DNA of 64,000 bases from NCBI GenBank assembly GCA_031213475.1, contig JARUPZ010000012.1, forward strand, positions 7,848,878 to 7,912,877, written 5' to 3'. Within the stretch, counting starts at the first letter, position 1; every line of letters begins with the position of its first letter. The position numbers were made by a program, and so were the translations under genes. This stretch comes from Nereocystis luetkeana. Taxonomy: Eukaryota > Sar > Phaeophyceae > Laminariales > Laminariaceae. The notes under the pieces are model-generated. The model saw nothing but the letters and a program-made list of their open reading frames with translations, made no database searches and was not told the DNA's origin. Below are positions 12,401-20,686 of the stretch, one piece after another.

Positions 12401-15400
12401 GTCCATATTTCCCCGCTGCGCAATGTATCCCACACTACTTATAAGTGATTTGTACCCCGTAACGGGTGTATTGTATCATCTATACAGTCTTTTTTTCTGC
12501 AACAATTGTTTCACACAACTTTTTCTGAAGTATTTTCCTCCCGGAGCGTGGGTGTACTCGTCCCATTCAGCTAAATTTCCTCGATATTCCTTCGAGCTCT
12601 CTCGGATCTTTCTACCATATTTTTCGGGTCTTTCTACTAGGTACGATTCTCGATCTTTCCTCACGCTTTCTTCGGACTTCTTTCGATTTCACTTATTTTC
12701 TTTCATTTTTTTTTGTCTCGCTCTCTCTTTCTGCATCGCCACCTCCATCTCCATCCCCACCTCCCCCCCCATCTCCACCGCCGGCCGAACCCCCCCTCTA
12801 CACGGTGGCCGCCGCCAGGGCAATGTTTTCTCTCAGAAATCGAGGAGGAGAAGTGTCGGCGCTGGAGCTGGCGTCGGCCTTCCACGACGAAGACAACTCT
12901 CTTTTCAAGCACGAGGTAACCATGTCAAGGGCGATGCCTTTCGTTATAGCACTACATACAGCATAAATCCGCTAGACCAGCCCCTCTGGGACTTGCAGTC
13001 GGCACAAACAAAAGTGTCCAAAGACGCGTTCTATACGATATAGAGACAGCACATTACCGCTAACATATTTTCTGAATGACGGGGTTCCTTCAGCTAGAAT
13101 CGTCGGACTGCCTATCTTGTTTCGAAAAATGTCGATTTTGTATACTTGGGCCATGGGATTATTCATCGGGAGGCAATTAGATTTTTGCTGAAGTCAGTGT
13201 CCGGGTGAGGTATGGAGCTCCTCAAGTGAGAGAGCCTCAGAAAAATCAGGGTGAATCCCTATCGTAGAACGCCTCCGAACGAAGTAGCGATTACAGCATC
13301 CATCCGTGGGCCGCGCGAACGAAGCAGACGTCGGGGGTGCCGAGGAAATGCGTGTTCGAAGTGCACCTGACGGGAGATGGGTGTACATGCAGAACGCGCG
13401 CAGTGTGTTGGTGGTGGTGGTGTTGGTGGTGAGGATGATGCTTGAGCTGTTGTTGCGCGCTGTTCCTGTACAGTTGAGACGAACCGTACTTGCCGCTTCG
13501 TAAGTCGCTATGCCATGGCCAAAAGAGCAAAAAGGGTTACCACTTTGCCAGGTATTACTATTACGGGGGACCATAGTTGATAGGACCAAATATTGTTGAG
13601 TAAAAATGGTCAAATATATAGGTTTTTCATGTATACCACAGGTCCTATTAACGATGGTCCCCCGTGATATTTATGCAAAGAAAAAAGGAACCGAAGTGAG
13701 CAACAGAACCAGCAGTAGGCGAGGCGGGTTCCGGGGAGTAGAGCTTGTACCACTTATTCGAGAAAATGGTTGACGCACATCCCTGTGTACCAGGTATGAG
13801 ACACAGGGGCTAGCCCTTAACCATTGGCTGGTTGGATCTGATTGGCTTGAGGGTCTAGGGTTATACGAAGTACAGCCTTAGTTGTGCTCGTCTCGTACAC
13901 AGCTTGTGTCTAAACCTTTTTGTCGAATAGGTTTCGTAAATCAGGCTGGGCGTGATAGCAACATGAGGCGTTCGGGAGTCGTTGTACTATCGGGGGTGTA
14001 CAACACACGCTTTCCCACTGCACCACAGCCCCTCTCATAAGAATACGCCCCACAAGAAACCCAGCCTCAAATTCCTGGGGAAACGATCAATATCAAACAA
14101 TCACTGCTTTTTATGAGTCGGACTCGGTAAATACGACCATTACATAACCGTACGATAGTTCTAACGAACAGTTTGGAAACAAACATCGGCTCGTAACTAT
14201 ACACCGGGTACGAAGTATATATATTTATGTTTTGTGCTTTTGCTTGGTGTTATTCTTGTTTCTGCTTGCGCTGTTTTTTTCCCCCCCGGTGCCGTCCTTG
14301 TTTTGTTCTCTTTTTATTTAATTATGGATCTGCTTGGTATTGCCATTTATTTGTTGTTATTTCAGTTTTCTTGCTGCTTTGCTTGGTGTAGCCACGCTCT
14401 TACGATTCAGCCCCCCCCCCCCCCCTGTGCGCGTTTGATAGGTGGCCTATGTCCTCGGGCAGATGCAACACCCGGCGACAGTGCCGGCTCTTGGATGCGT
14501 CCTGGCCGACCTCGGCGAGCACCAGATGGTACGGCACGAGGTGAGATTAACGCGGGCGCCTAAAATGTAGGCAAGCGGGTTGCTGATTTACACGGCCGCC
14601 TCAAATTAAGACCCCCCCCCCCCTCCCCTGGCGAAGCAGCCGGAGGTCCGCGCCGTCCGACCTGAAGTTGGAATCGCCGGAAAATATAAAATCGGCGTTT
14701 TTTGTTCGTTCTTGTCTTCGCCTTCTGCTGCTGTAGGCCTTCCACCGGCGCGCACGGTGTTGTTAATGCCCGACGACAGTTTCCCAAAAACAAAGTGTGC
14801 CACTGGGTGGGCATTTGTAGTAAGAATCAGAAACCACGATAGACTCTAAAAACCATCTATCCCTTTATGTTTGCTCACCACGTTTAGTTTTAATTACTAT
14901 TACGGGGGACCATAGTAAATAGGCCAAAATATTGTCAGTAAAAATAGGTAAAACATACCTAGTAGAGGTTTTTGTGTGTACCGTAGGTCCTATTTACTAT
15001 GGCCCCCGGTAATACAAGGTATTAGCTTGTTCCTCCCGTAGTCTGAAGAAAGGCAAAAAAAAAAAAACGAAGCTGTCAGATCGTTTTTTTTTCGTCTCTT
15101 CTTTTTTTAAGACTCGCCTTTGCAAGCTTGCTTGGTGTGGTGATTTCGATCACGCGCTCTGCGGGTTGTTTAGATTTCTCCCATGGTTTTGCTTGTGTCC
15201 GCCGCGGGGAACGGGCAGGCTTTTCAACGTGTGTGGTGAATTATTTATCAAATGCGCGCGCGTACGCTTTCGGGGCTTTCTGGCATGCGTGGAGGCGTTC
15301 TACGATAGAGGTTCACCCTGGATTGTCTGAGGCTCCTCACTTAAGGAGCTCCATACTTCATCCGAAAACTGACTGCAACGAAAACCAAAATGCATCGCCG

Positions 15401-18400
15401 CGAATAATCCCATGGCCCAAGTCTACAAAACGTTTTCTTTTTTCGAAGTCAAGATTGACATCCCGACGATTTGGGGTCCATGAAGCTCGTTTTTCAGAAA
15501 CCAAATAGCGGAAATGTGCTACCTCTATCGTAAAACTGGTCCGTGGGAAATGTGATGGGACGGGAACGACGGGCATGGCGCATCCGACGAAGGGAAGTTG
15601 CTGGGTTTGATGATGGCAGATAGATGTTGGGGATGTCCAAATTACGATGTAGGGGGGGGAAATGCGGGCCTATGGTAAAAACAATCCTTGTGAAAGACGT
15701 TGAACAACGCAAGCGAACCTCACGGGTGTATCGGCAACCTCTCTATTCAGCGCGCGCCTACGTAATGGTGTGCTACGTTTTGTTCGATGTCTCCAAAATA
15801 GGTTTCTTTCGCCCACGTTGTGCAGGGGGGGGGGGGGGGGTGTACTCGATAGGAGAGATGTACTCGATCTCATGCATGGCCGTAGTCGTATGACCATAGA
15901 CCCTCGCATCCCTACAATGCCGGGACGGAGCACGTCGGGTTTTCACCGACCAGGCAGAGACATTGCTTGCACCAAGCGCGAAGCGCCGTGAGGTGTCCGC
16001 CGAGTCGCATGAAGGGTGAGCTGCATCCTACTAAGAGCCGCTTGTGAGGCGGGCTTGCATATGGATGACAGCTTCAAATGAGTTAATTTAATTTCAGGTG
16101 TAGGCAATTCCAGAGACAGCAATGGAAGGGGGGGGGGCTCCGGCGATTAGACACTGCAATGCCATGGTGCCGTATTGGATGCGAATGGCACGACATACAC
16201 GAGCCAGCATACGAGACACGCTGCAGGAGGCGAGCAGACATGCCGCGTGTTTTTTTTTGTCGGTGTAATCCGTTTGTACCACTTCGAGATATTCGATGCT
16301 GTTGTGCACCTCCGAAGCCCACGGGTTGCACGGAACGGGCACAGCATGGGGCCCCTTGTGCTACTGCGCGCTCTCTCGTTTTATGGAGCTGATACTGCTG
16401 TCGTCGGAATTTTAACGTCTTCCGTCGCCGTATATGTCTCCATCCGAAAATGAACCATTCGGGGGTACACGGGGGGGGGTGTACTCGATAGGAGAGGTGT
16501 ACTCAATCTCATGCATGGCCGTAGTCGTATGACCATAGACCCTCGCATCCCTATAATGCCGGGACGGAGCACGTCGGGTTTTCACCGACCAGGCAGAGAC
16601 ATTGCTTGCACCAAGCGCGAAGCGCCGTGAGGTGTCCGCCGAGTCGCATGAAGGGTGAGCTGCATCCTACTAAGAGCCGCTTGTGAGGCGGACTTGCATA
16701 TGGATGACAGCTTCAATGAGTTAATTTAATTTCCGGTGTAGGCAATTCCAGAGACAGCAATGGAAGGGGGGGGGGCTCCGGCGATTAGACACTGCAATGC
16801 CATGGTGCCGTATTGGATGCGAATGGCACGACATACACGAGCCAGCATACGAGACACGCTGCAGGAGGCGAGCAGACATGCCGCGTGTTTTTTTTTGTCG
16901 GTGTAATCCGTTTGTACCACTTCGAGATATTCGATGCTGTTGTGCACCTCCGAAGCCCACGGGTTGCACGGAACGGGCACAGCATGGGGCCCCTTGTGCT
17001 ACTGCGCGCTCTCTCGTTTTATGGAGCTGATACTGCTGTCGTCGGAATTTTAACGTCTTCCGTCGCCGTATATGTCTCCATCCGAAAATGAACCATTCGG
17101 GGGTACACGGGGGGGGGTGTACTCGATAGGAGAGGTGTACTCAATCTCATGCATGGCCGTAGTCGTAATACCATAGACCCTCGCATCCCTACGATGTCGG
17201 GACGGGGCATGTCGGGTTTTCACCGAACAGGCAGACATTGCTTGCACCAAGCGCGAAGCGCCGTGAGGTGTCCGGCGAGTCGCGTGAAGGGTGAGCTTCA
17301 TCCTACTAAGAAACGCTTGTGAGGTGGACTTGCACATGGATGACAGCTTCAATGAGTTAATTTAATCCCCGGTGTAGGCACTTCCAGAGACAGCAATGGG
17401 AGTGCTATGTAATAGCCTCTCGGCTGCCTTACCTTGAACACTACGTGGTACGATCAATCCGCTTGTGCGGAGTAAAGGTTCTTTACCTCGCACAAATGTT
17501 CTAACTCGACAACCAGCTGTGGGCGATCGCCAAAAAACAAAACAAAAAAAACGGTACCCTGGTTGCCTAGCTCACGTAGTGGGCGGCATGTTTTACAGTG
17601 TCGTTGCCAACCGACGCCAACCCAATCTATATAAAATAGGGAGGGGGGTACTCATCTGTTGGTTGCGGTAATCCTTTGACCATTGACATCGCATCCCTTT
17701 CGAGACGGAGCACCGTTCCTACTCCTAATAGATACATCTCCAACAAATTAGGGCTCATGGCGTTGTTGCCATGTATTACATGGAAACGTTTTGCTAGTGT
17801 TATCCTCTTCCTGTTTCGCCGCCTGTGGCCACCATCCATCTTCTAGGATAGCAATCGTTTTCTCGCTGCTATCTAGAGTGCCAAACTCCTCCATGTCACA
17901 TTCGTCTATCTCCCTCATCTCCTCTCCTAATACAGCCCGTTCCTCCTTGTACATTTCACATTCTCTTACTGTGTGAGTTCTACTCTCTAAATGCTTTTGC
18001 CACATGCGCACATCTGAATTGCATCTACTTCCTCCTCCTCCCGGCTTCTGGTATACCCCTTTCTTCTTTCTGGCAGGTCCGAGTTCCCTACACGAAATCG
18101 CGGTTTCAGCGTTTCAGCGAAGTCCATTGGGCCGTGCAAATACGTTTTCATTCCTACCCCTTCGCGTAACCCCCCGAATGTGCCTCGAGTGTTTCTCCGA
18201 TTCCACCTTGTTTCTCAGCGCTACCGTAGCCCCCCCCCGTATTTTTATCATTTCTTCTGCTTCTGTCATGTACCTTCCAAACTTTTCTGCGGACATCAAC
18301 TATTTTCGGTTTCCTCCTATATTCTTCCATACTCTCTCAACTGCACTGCCCCACCTTGTTGAATTTCGCTCTTTTGTTACTTTCTCCCGCACAGCTTTAT

Positions 18401-20686
18401 CAACTATGGTTGGCAACCTCTTTTTGGGCATGTTGCTTGCTTTGTACAGGTATTGCCGTTTCAACTTGACTATGTCTCTATTTCTCTTGAATGGGTACAT
18501 TCCGAGCTCTGCTCTCAATGCTGAATGGCTTGTCGTACTCGAGCACCCTAGTTTTTTTTTCAGCTGATGTCATCTGTACCGCTCACAGCTGATTTACGAA
18601 CTTCGCGTTCCCTTCCCATACGTCTCCTGCATATTCTAGCTCTGGCACTGTCATACCCATGAGGATACATATCTTAATCCTAGTGTCAAGGTGCGAGTCT
18701 GTTAGGATTGTATCCATCTTGTCTACGAGTGCTTTACCCTTTCCCATTACTTTGCTATGGGTGTATCCTAAGAGGAGGGGGTGTACTCGATAGGAGAGAT
18801 GTACTCGATCTCATGCATGGCCGTAGTCGTATGAGCATAGACCCTCGCACCCCTACAATGCCGGGACGGGGCATGTCGGGTTTTCACCGAACAGGCAGAC
18901 ATTTCTTGCACCAAGCGCGAAGCACCGTGAGGTGCCTGGCGAGTCGCGTGAAGGGTGAGCTGCATCCTACTAAGAACCGCTTGTGAGGCGGACTTGCACA
19001 TGGATGATAGCTTCAATGGGTGAATTTAATTTCCGGTGTAGGCATTTCCAGAGACAGCAACGGGAGTACTATGTAATTGCCTCTTGGGTGCCTTACCTTG
19101 AACACTACGTGGTACGATCAATTCCCTTGTGCAGAGTAAAAGGTTCTTTACCTCGCACAAATGATCTAGCTCGACAACCAGCTGTGGGTGACCGCCAAAA
19201 AACGAACAAAAAAAAAACGGTACCCTGGTTGTCTAGCTCACGTACTGAGCGGCACGTTTTACAGTGTCGTTGCCAACCGACACCAACCCAACCTATATGC
19301 AATAAGGGGGGGAGATAATTCCTAAGAGGGAGTGGGGGAGGGGGGGTGAACGCGAGGGGAGGGTTTATATACTAAAACCATGCAAAAACGATTTTTTTTC
19401 CAAACAAGGTCATGTTCATTTTAGTTCGTCCAGAACTCTCACCGTGCTGATCAGTTAGTTTGCTTCTCGCTCTGGCCTTGAGATGGAGTGCAGATCGTTT
19501 TCTGTGTTTTTGTTTTTTTCGTGCGTGTACTCCTGGGCTACTGTCTACCGTAATCCCTGGCAGGTCTTTTGACTCTTCCACCGCCGCCGAACTCTTCCCG
19601 ACTCCGAATCCCAAGTAGGTTTTGTCTCTTTTCCCAAAACAGGGTTGCAGTTGCTGAAAGCCTGCACGCTTTCCGTGACTAACGGGAGAAACGATCCTCT
19701 GAGGTGCCGCCCGTTTTCTTTGCGCTCAAGTTTTTTTGCGCCGCAACAACGACGACAAGGACAACAACCATGGGTGAACAGATCTTAGCTGCTACGCCTC
19801 CTTCTCCTCCTCTCTCTCCCCCCCCCCCCGGCTCCTCCTTCCCCCTTCCATGATCTATTCCGGGGGACCATAGTTAATAGGACCTATGGTATACATAAAA
19901 ACCTACCAGGTATATATTTAACCATTTTTACTAACAACATTTGGTCGTATTAACTATGGTCCCCCGTAATAGATAGTTTAGAAGAGGACACGACTAAAAT
20001 AGACGCATGTGACATGGAGGAGTTTGGTACGCTAAGCAGTAGCGAGAAAACGATCGCGATCCTATCGTAGGAGTTATAGATGGTGGCCACAGGTGGCGAA
20101 ACAGGGAGGGGATAAGATGAGCGAAACTATTGTGTGTAATGTATGGAAACAACGTAATCAGCGCCCAATTGTCGGAGGTGTCTCTATTAGGAGTAGGAAC
20201 GGTGCTCCGTCTCGGATCTGGACGCGTGGTCAAAGGTCAAATGACTAAGGCAAGCAACAAATGAGTCCCCCCCTCCCTCCGTCATACGGCTACGGCCATG
20301 CATGATATCGAGTACACCCCATCCCCCCCCCCCCCCCTCCGCCGCTCCTCCTCCTCATATGGATAACTGCCTCTCTCGTTTATTACTGCCCCTCGCCACC
20401 TTCTACTGATATCAACTCCCCTCCTCCTTCTCCTCGTCTCCCTCCTCCTCGTCGTCCCCCAACATTATCATCCACAACAACAACCTGCCCGGGTGACGTG
20501 GTACCGGTGTAAAAAATGACACGACATGCCGCGCCGCCGGGGCAGGCGGCTGAAGCTCTGGGGGCGATCGGAGGAGAGGAGGCGGAGAAGCTGCTGAAAA
20601 CGTTCATGGAAGACGACGTCGTGGCAGTGAAAGAAAGCTGCGAGGTAGCGCTCGACACCATGGACTATTGGTCTGCTCGAGCCTGA
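3396..20686 (+). CDS. DOHH: Deoxyhypusine hydroxylase (partial, N-terminus off window)
   Basis: DOHH hydroxylates deoxyhypusine on eIF5A, the last step of hypusine synthesis, using a di-iron centre held by HEAT-like repeats. I join seven exons: 3396-3452, 4840-4922, 9019-9108, 11298-11527, 12819-12915, 14442-14540 and 20546-20686. All phases agree and every intron is GT-AG. They encode 264 residues plus a stop, against about 302 for the human protein, so roughly 45-50 N-terminal residues are missing to the left. All four metal-binding His-Glu pairs are visible: LLRHELAY, CMVRHE, LFKHE and QMVRHE. Each of the two halves ends in AAEALGAIG. The linker contains the family motif YLSVDPAP, followed by an unusual glycine-rich insertion. 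The C-terminus (VKESCEVALDTMDYW) matches the family. Identification is by motif order, without a database search. Confidence 0.94.
3655..3735 (-). repeat. tRNA-SINE tail fragment
   Basis: The segment ATGTGCCTTCATTTTTATCACG is the complement of the conserved tail block CGATAAAAATGAAGGCAC seen at 31560. No head is present. Confidence 0.5.
4080..4280. repeat. AT-rich dispersed repeat, copy 1
   Basis: The block CGGAGGGCGTTCTGTCGCAAATTGTGA, followed by TCATATATTTGGGAAAA and ATCTGGAAGATG, recurs in diverged form at 4590-4800 and inverted around 53860-54110. The family is unclassified. Confidence 0.5.
4590..4800. repeat. AT-rich dispersed repeat, copy 2
   Basis: It shares TATACGGAGGCGTTTTGTCAC, GTGAAATTC, CCACATATTTGGGAAAA and GAGAATCTGG with the copy at 4080. 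It ends just upstream of a DOHH exon acceptor, so a repeat supplies part of the splice context. Confidence 0.5.
4840..4922 (+). CDS. DOHH: DOHH exon: second His-Glu motif
   Basis: This exon encodes GQMQNEAACETLEKVLGN, then TSDDCMVRHE. Its acceptor is TTTCTGCAG and its donor is CACGAG^GTGAAC. The intron falls directly after the metal-binding Glu, in phase 0. Confidence 0.93.
5674..5781 (-). mobile_element. MITE-A copy
   Basis: The termini are TATTACGGGAGACC and GGTTCCCCGTAAT, with the interior in the reverse orientation (AAACCTATACATTTACC, then CAGTACTTGG). It is more diverged than most copies. Confidence 0.75.
6123..6241 (+). mobile_element. LINE-P 3' end with poly(C) tail
   Basis: It carries the LINE 3' block GTGTCTCTACTAGGAGTAGG, GTGCTCCGTCTCGAAAGGGA, then AAGCAACAAATGAGTACCCCC and a run of C. 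The unit is 5'-truncated at about 120 bp. Confidence 0.75.
6270..6345 (-). repeat. tRNA-SINE tail fragment
   Basis: Read on the minus strand it has CGCGATTAAAAATGAAGGCA, then CGAACCGTAGTGGGGAGGGG. This matches the tails near 31570 and 33160. Confidence 0.55.
7798..8332 (+). repeat. SINE-P, near full length, with poly(C) tail
   Basis: This copy of about 535 bp starts at CTATTTTATATAGGTTGGG and ends at GAGCACACC followed by a C run. Internal landmarks are ACGTGAGCTAGACAACCAGG, GTATCACGTAGTGTTCAAGG, CTGCCTGGTCGGTGAAAAC and CCATGCATGAGATCGAG. It has no ORF of note. Its TA at 7994-7995 is an empty site for the insertions seen at 10873 and 30723. Confidence 0.85.
8333..8615 (+). repeat. SINE-P, second copy abutting the first poly(C) tail
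   Basis: A 5'-truncated copy begins at TCTGGAAGTGGCCACGCC, immediately after the C run of the previous copy, and ends at CAATGAGTACCCC plus a C run. Copies are therefore chained tail to body. Confidence 0.8.
9019..9108 (+). CDS. DOHH: DOHH exon: AAEALGAIG block, first half
   Basis: This exon of 30 codons encodes AAEALGAIGADSSVSALERY, then ASDPAPEVSQ. Its acceptor is CGCGTTAG and its donor is CCCAG^GTGCGA. It completes the HEAT repeat that begins with the second His-Glu pair. Confidence 0.93.
9221..9415 (+). repeat. Minisatellite, CTACAGTGCGGTT type
   Basis: Degenerate direct repeats of about 18-20 bp carry the core CTACAGTGCGGTT. About nine units are visible. It lies in a DOHH intron. Confidence 0.8.
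9536..10001 (+). repeat. Minisatellite, GAGCGTTGAGTCTGATACCGTAAAT type
   Basis: About 19-20 units of roughly 24-25 bp are present: GAGCGTTGAGTYTGATACCG followed by YAAAT. Some units are shortened, and blocks of several units are themselves repeated. It is open in the minus frames, which explains the long repetitive ORFs there. They are not genes. Confidence 0.9.
10002..10800. other. Intronic stretch, nothing recognised
   Basis: This part of the DOHH intron has no recognised repeat or exon. A short piece at 10186-10226 has low GC. Confidence 0.4.
10808..11157 (+). repeat. SINE-P with internal deletion, poly(C) tail
   Basis: This copy lacks the first ~80 bp and the segment with the GCGACTCG/CACGGCGC block. 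The tail is GATCGAGTACATATC plus about 16 C. At 10873-10879 the usual CACGTAGTG reads CACGTACTGTAGTG, that is, TA replaced by TACTGTA. Confidence 0.8.
10873..10879 (+). other. Candidate excision footprint TACTGTA
   Basis: Five other SINE-P copies have TA at this spot. This copy has TA-CTG-TA, the form left by Tc1/mariner excision (TACWGTA). Confidence 0.55.
11298..11527 (+). CDS. DOHH: DOHH exon: inter-domain linker
   Basis: This exon encodes TCQLALDLFAWRRKQ, then NPYLSVDPAP, a glycine-rich stretch CGVGGGEGGGGGLAGD, and GKRLRDRGRSLFERYR. YLSVDPAP and LFERYRAMF are DOHH landmarks. Acceptor CCCGGCAG, donor ACAG^GTGAAG, ending in phase 2. The Gly run is encoded by a G-rich tract (GGGGGAGGGGGGGG) that may vary between alleles. 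Confidence 0.92.
11559..11815 (+). mobile_element. MITE-B copy (GGCGTTCTACGATAGAGG termini)
   Basis: This TIR element is about 255 bp. AGGCGTTCTACGGTAAAGAG at the left matches the complement of CTCTATCGTAGAACGC at the right. The interior shows TGAGGCTCCTCACGTGAGGAG and a C-run-free core. Five copies lie in the window. Confidence 0.8.
11858..11978 (+). repeat. SINE-P 3' fragment with poly(C)
   Basis: It starts at GGCCTGGTCGGTGAAAAC and ends at GGCGTCGAGTCC plus C runs. It is 5'-truncated. Confidence 0.75.
12009..12124 (-). mobile_element. MITE-A copy
   Basis: The termini are TATTACGGGGGACCATAGTT and GGTCCCCTATAATA, with the interior reversed (AAACCTATATATTTATCC). The TA inside CCTATATATTT is the empty counterpart of the filled site at 19904. 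Confidence 0.8.
12126..12228 (+). mobile_element. Diverged MITE-A relative, adjacent copy
   Basis: It shows CAGGACCAAACATAC, GTAAAAACAATGTAATATATA, GGTTTTTGGGTACATGA and GGGTCCTGATTTCTATGG. The order matches MITE-A, but the GGGGG/CCCCC ends are gone. A second member of this variant is at 31990. Confidence 0.55.
12335..12372 (+). repeat. (ATC)n microsatellite
   Basis: A run of CAT/ATC triplets lies in a DOHH intron. Confidence 0.85.
12819..12915 (+). CDS. DOHH: DOHH exon: third His-Glu motif
   Basis: This exon encodes RAMFSLRNRGGEVSALELAS, then AFHDEDNSLFKHE. The acceptor is GCCGCCAG, preceded by a C/T-rich tract, and the donor is CACGAG^GTAACC. The intron again follows the metal-binding Glu in phase 0. 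RAMFSLRN is the second-half equivalent of RFRALFTLR. Confidence 0.94.
13024..13274 (-). mobile_element. MITE-B copy, reverse orientation
   Basis: This element is about 250 bp between ACGCGTTCTATACGATATAG and CTATCGTAGAACGCCT. The internal block CTTGTTTCGAAAAATG with CATGGGATTATTCATCGGG is shared with the copies at 32868 and 51389. Confidence 0.8.
13559..13669 (+). mobile_element. MITE-A copy
   Basis: The termini TATTACGGGGGACCATAGTT and GATGGTCCCCCGTGATA are well conserved. It has the forward interior and lies in a DOHH intron. Confidence 0.85.
13670..14441. other. Intronic stretch, nothing recognised
   Basis: No repeat family or exon is seen up to the next DOHH acceptor. A TACCAGGTA motif lies at 13788. 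A C run at 14411-14425 sits close to the acceptor. Confidence 0.4.
14442..14540 (+). CDS. DOHH: DOHH exon: fourth His-Glu motif
   Basis: This exon of 33 codons encodes VAYVLGQMQHPATVPALGCV, then LADLGEHQMVRHE. The acceptor is TTTGATAG and the donor is CACGAG^GTGAGA. HE is the last iron-ligand pair, and the intron position repeats that after the second and third pairs. Confidence 0.94.
14898..15014 (+). mobile_element. MITE-A copy with TACCTAGTA insertion
   Basis: The termini are TATTACGGGGGACCATAGTA and TATGGCCCCCGGTAATA. In the interior the consensus AAATATATAGG is replaced by AAACATACCTAGTAGAGG, consistent with a TA expanded to TA-CCTAG-TA. Confidence 0.8.
15293..15535 (+). mobile_element. 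MITE-B copy
   Basis: This copy is about 243 bp, from AGGCGTTCTACGATAGAGG to ACCTCTATCGTAAAAC. The core contains CTGAGGCTCCTCACTTAAGG and AATCCCATGGCCCAAGT. Confidence 0.82.
15825..16121 (-). repeat. SINE-P copy in first tandem unit
   Basis: It reads as poly(G), TGTACTCGATAGGAGAGATG, then CATGCATGGCCGTAGTCG and onward, ending near GAGACAGCAATGG. It is 5'-truncated. Confidence 0.85.
15841..17117. repeat. Tandem duplication, two near-identical 638-bp units
   Basis: The units are 15841-16479 and 16480-17117. Each consists of a SINE-P 3' part (minus strand) plus a 350-bp segment with CAATGCCATGGTGCCGTATT and a CCATTCGGGGGTACACG end. The only differences I see are a few substitutions and one indel (CTTCAAATGAG/CTTCAATGAG). 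The duplication is recent, or is an assembly artefact. Confidence 0.9.
16471..16759 (-). repeat. SINE-P copy in second tandem unit
   Basis: This is the duplicate of the 15825 copy, with GAGAGGTGTACTCAATC instead of GAGAGATGTACTCGATC. Confidence 0.85.
17110..17640 (-). repeat. SINE-P, near full length
   Basis: This minus-strand copy runs from poly(G)-TGTACTCGATAGG to AATCTATATAAAATAGG. It is directly followed by the 3' end of a LINE-P remnant across a short G-rich junction. Confidence 0.85.
17641..18772 (-). pseudogene. LINE-P remnant: C-terminal part of a reverse transcriptase ORF
   Basis: On the minus strand the ORF remnant reads KMDTILTDSHLDTRIKICIL, then PELEYAGDVW, typical of the thumb region after the RT domain. 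Downstream come MYPFKRNRDIVKLKRQYLY and a CCHC-like end with HTVRECEMYKEER. At least three in-frame stops and one likely frameshift break it. The 3' end carries SIRSRNGAPSRKGC and finishes ATGAGTACCCCCC. This is a non-LTR retrotransposon fragment without its N-terminal half. The clade is not assigned. Confidence 0.75.
18775..19306 (-). repeat. SINE-P, near full length, joined to LINE-P
   Basis: Read on the minus strand, the SINE-P body ends at GAGTACACCCCC and continues directly into LINE-P coding sequence at TCTTAGGATACACCC. This is a SINE-LINE junction at a C run. Confidence 0.85.
19856..19971 (-). mobile_element. MITE-A copy with TACCAGGTA insertion
   Basis: The termini are TATTCCGGGGGACCATAGTT and ATGGTCCCCCGTAATA. 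The interior reads AAAACCTACCAGGTATATATT where other copies have AAAACCTATATATT. Removing CCAGGTA restores the consensus exactly. Confidence 0.85.
19904..19912 (+). other. Filled TACCAGGTA site inside MITE-A
   Basis: Compared with the empty copies at 12009 and 26864, TA has become TA-CCAGG-TA. This is a clean 7-bp gain that includes a TA duplication. Confidence 0.65.
19975..20277 (+). mobile_element. LINE-P 3' fragment
   Basis: It encodes remnants of the LINE C-terminus (GACATGGAGGAGTTTGGTAC, DMEEFGTL in frame), then GATGGTGGCCACAGG, GGAAACAACGTAATCAGCG and AAGCAACAAATGAGTCCCCC. It is followed by a SINE-P fragment. Confidence 0.75.
20278..20337 (+). repeat. SINE-P 3' tip chained to LINE-P tail
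   Basis: GTCATACGGCTACGGCCATG, CATGATATCGAGTACACC and C runs follow the LINE-P C tract directly. Confidence 0.7.
20546..20686 (+). CDS. DOHH: DOHH terminal exon
   Basis: This exon encodes AAEALGAIGGEEAEKLLKTF, then MEDDVVAVKESCEVALDTMD and YWSARA, followed by TGA at 20684-20686. The acceptor is GGGGCAG. Human DOHH continues about 15 residues further, so this C-terminus is slightly shorter. Confidence 0.94.
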   Translation, partial: AAEALGAIGGEEAEKLLKTFMEDDVVAVKESCEVALDTMDYWSARA

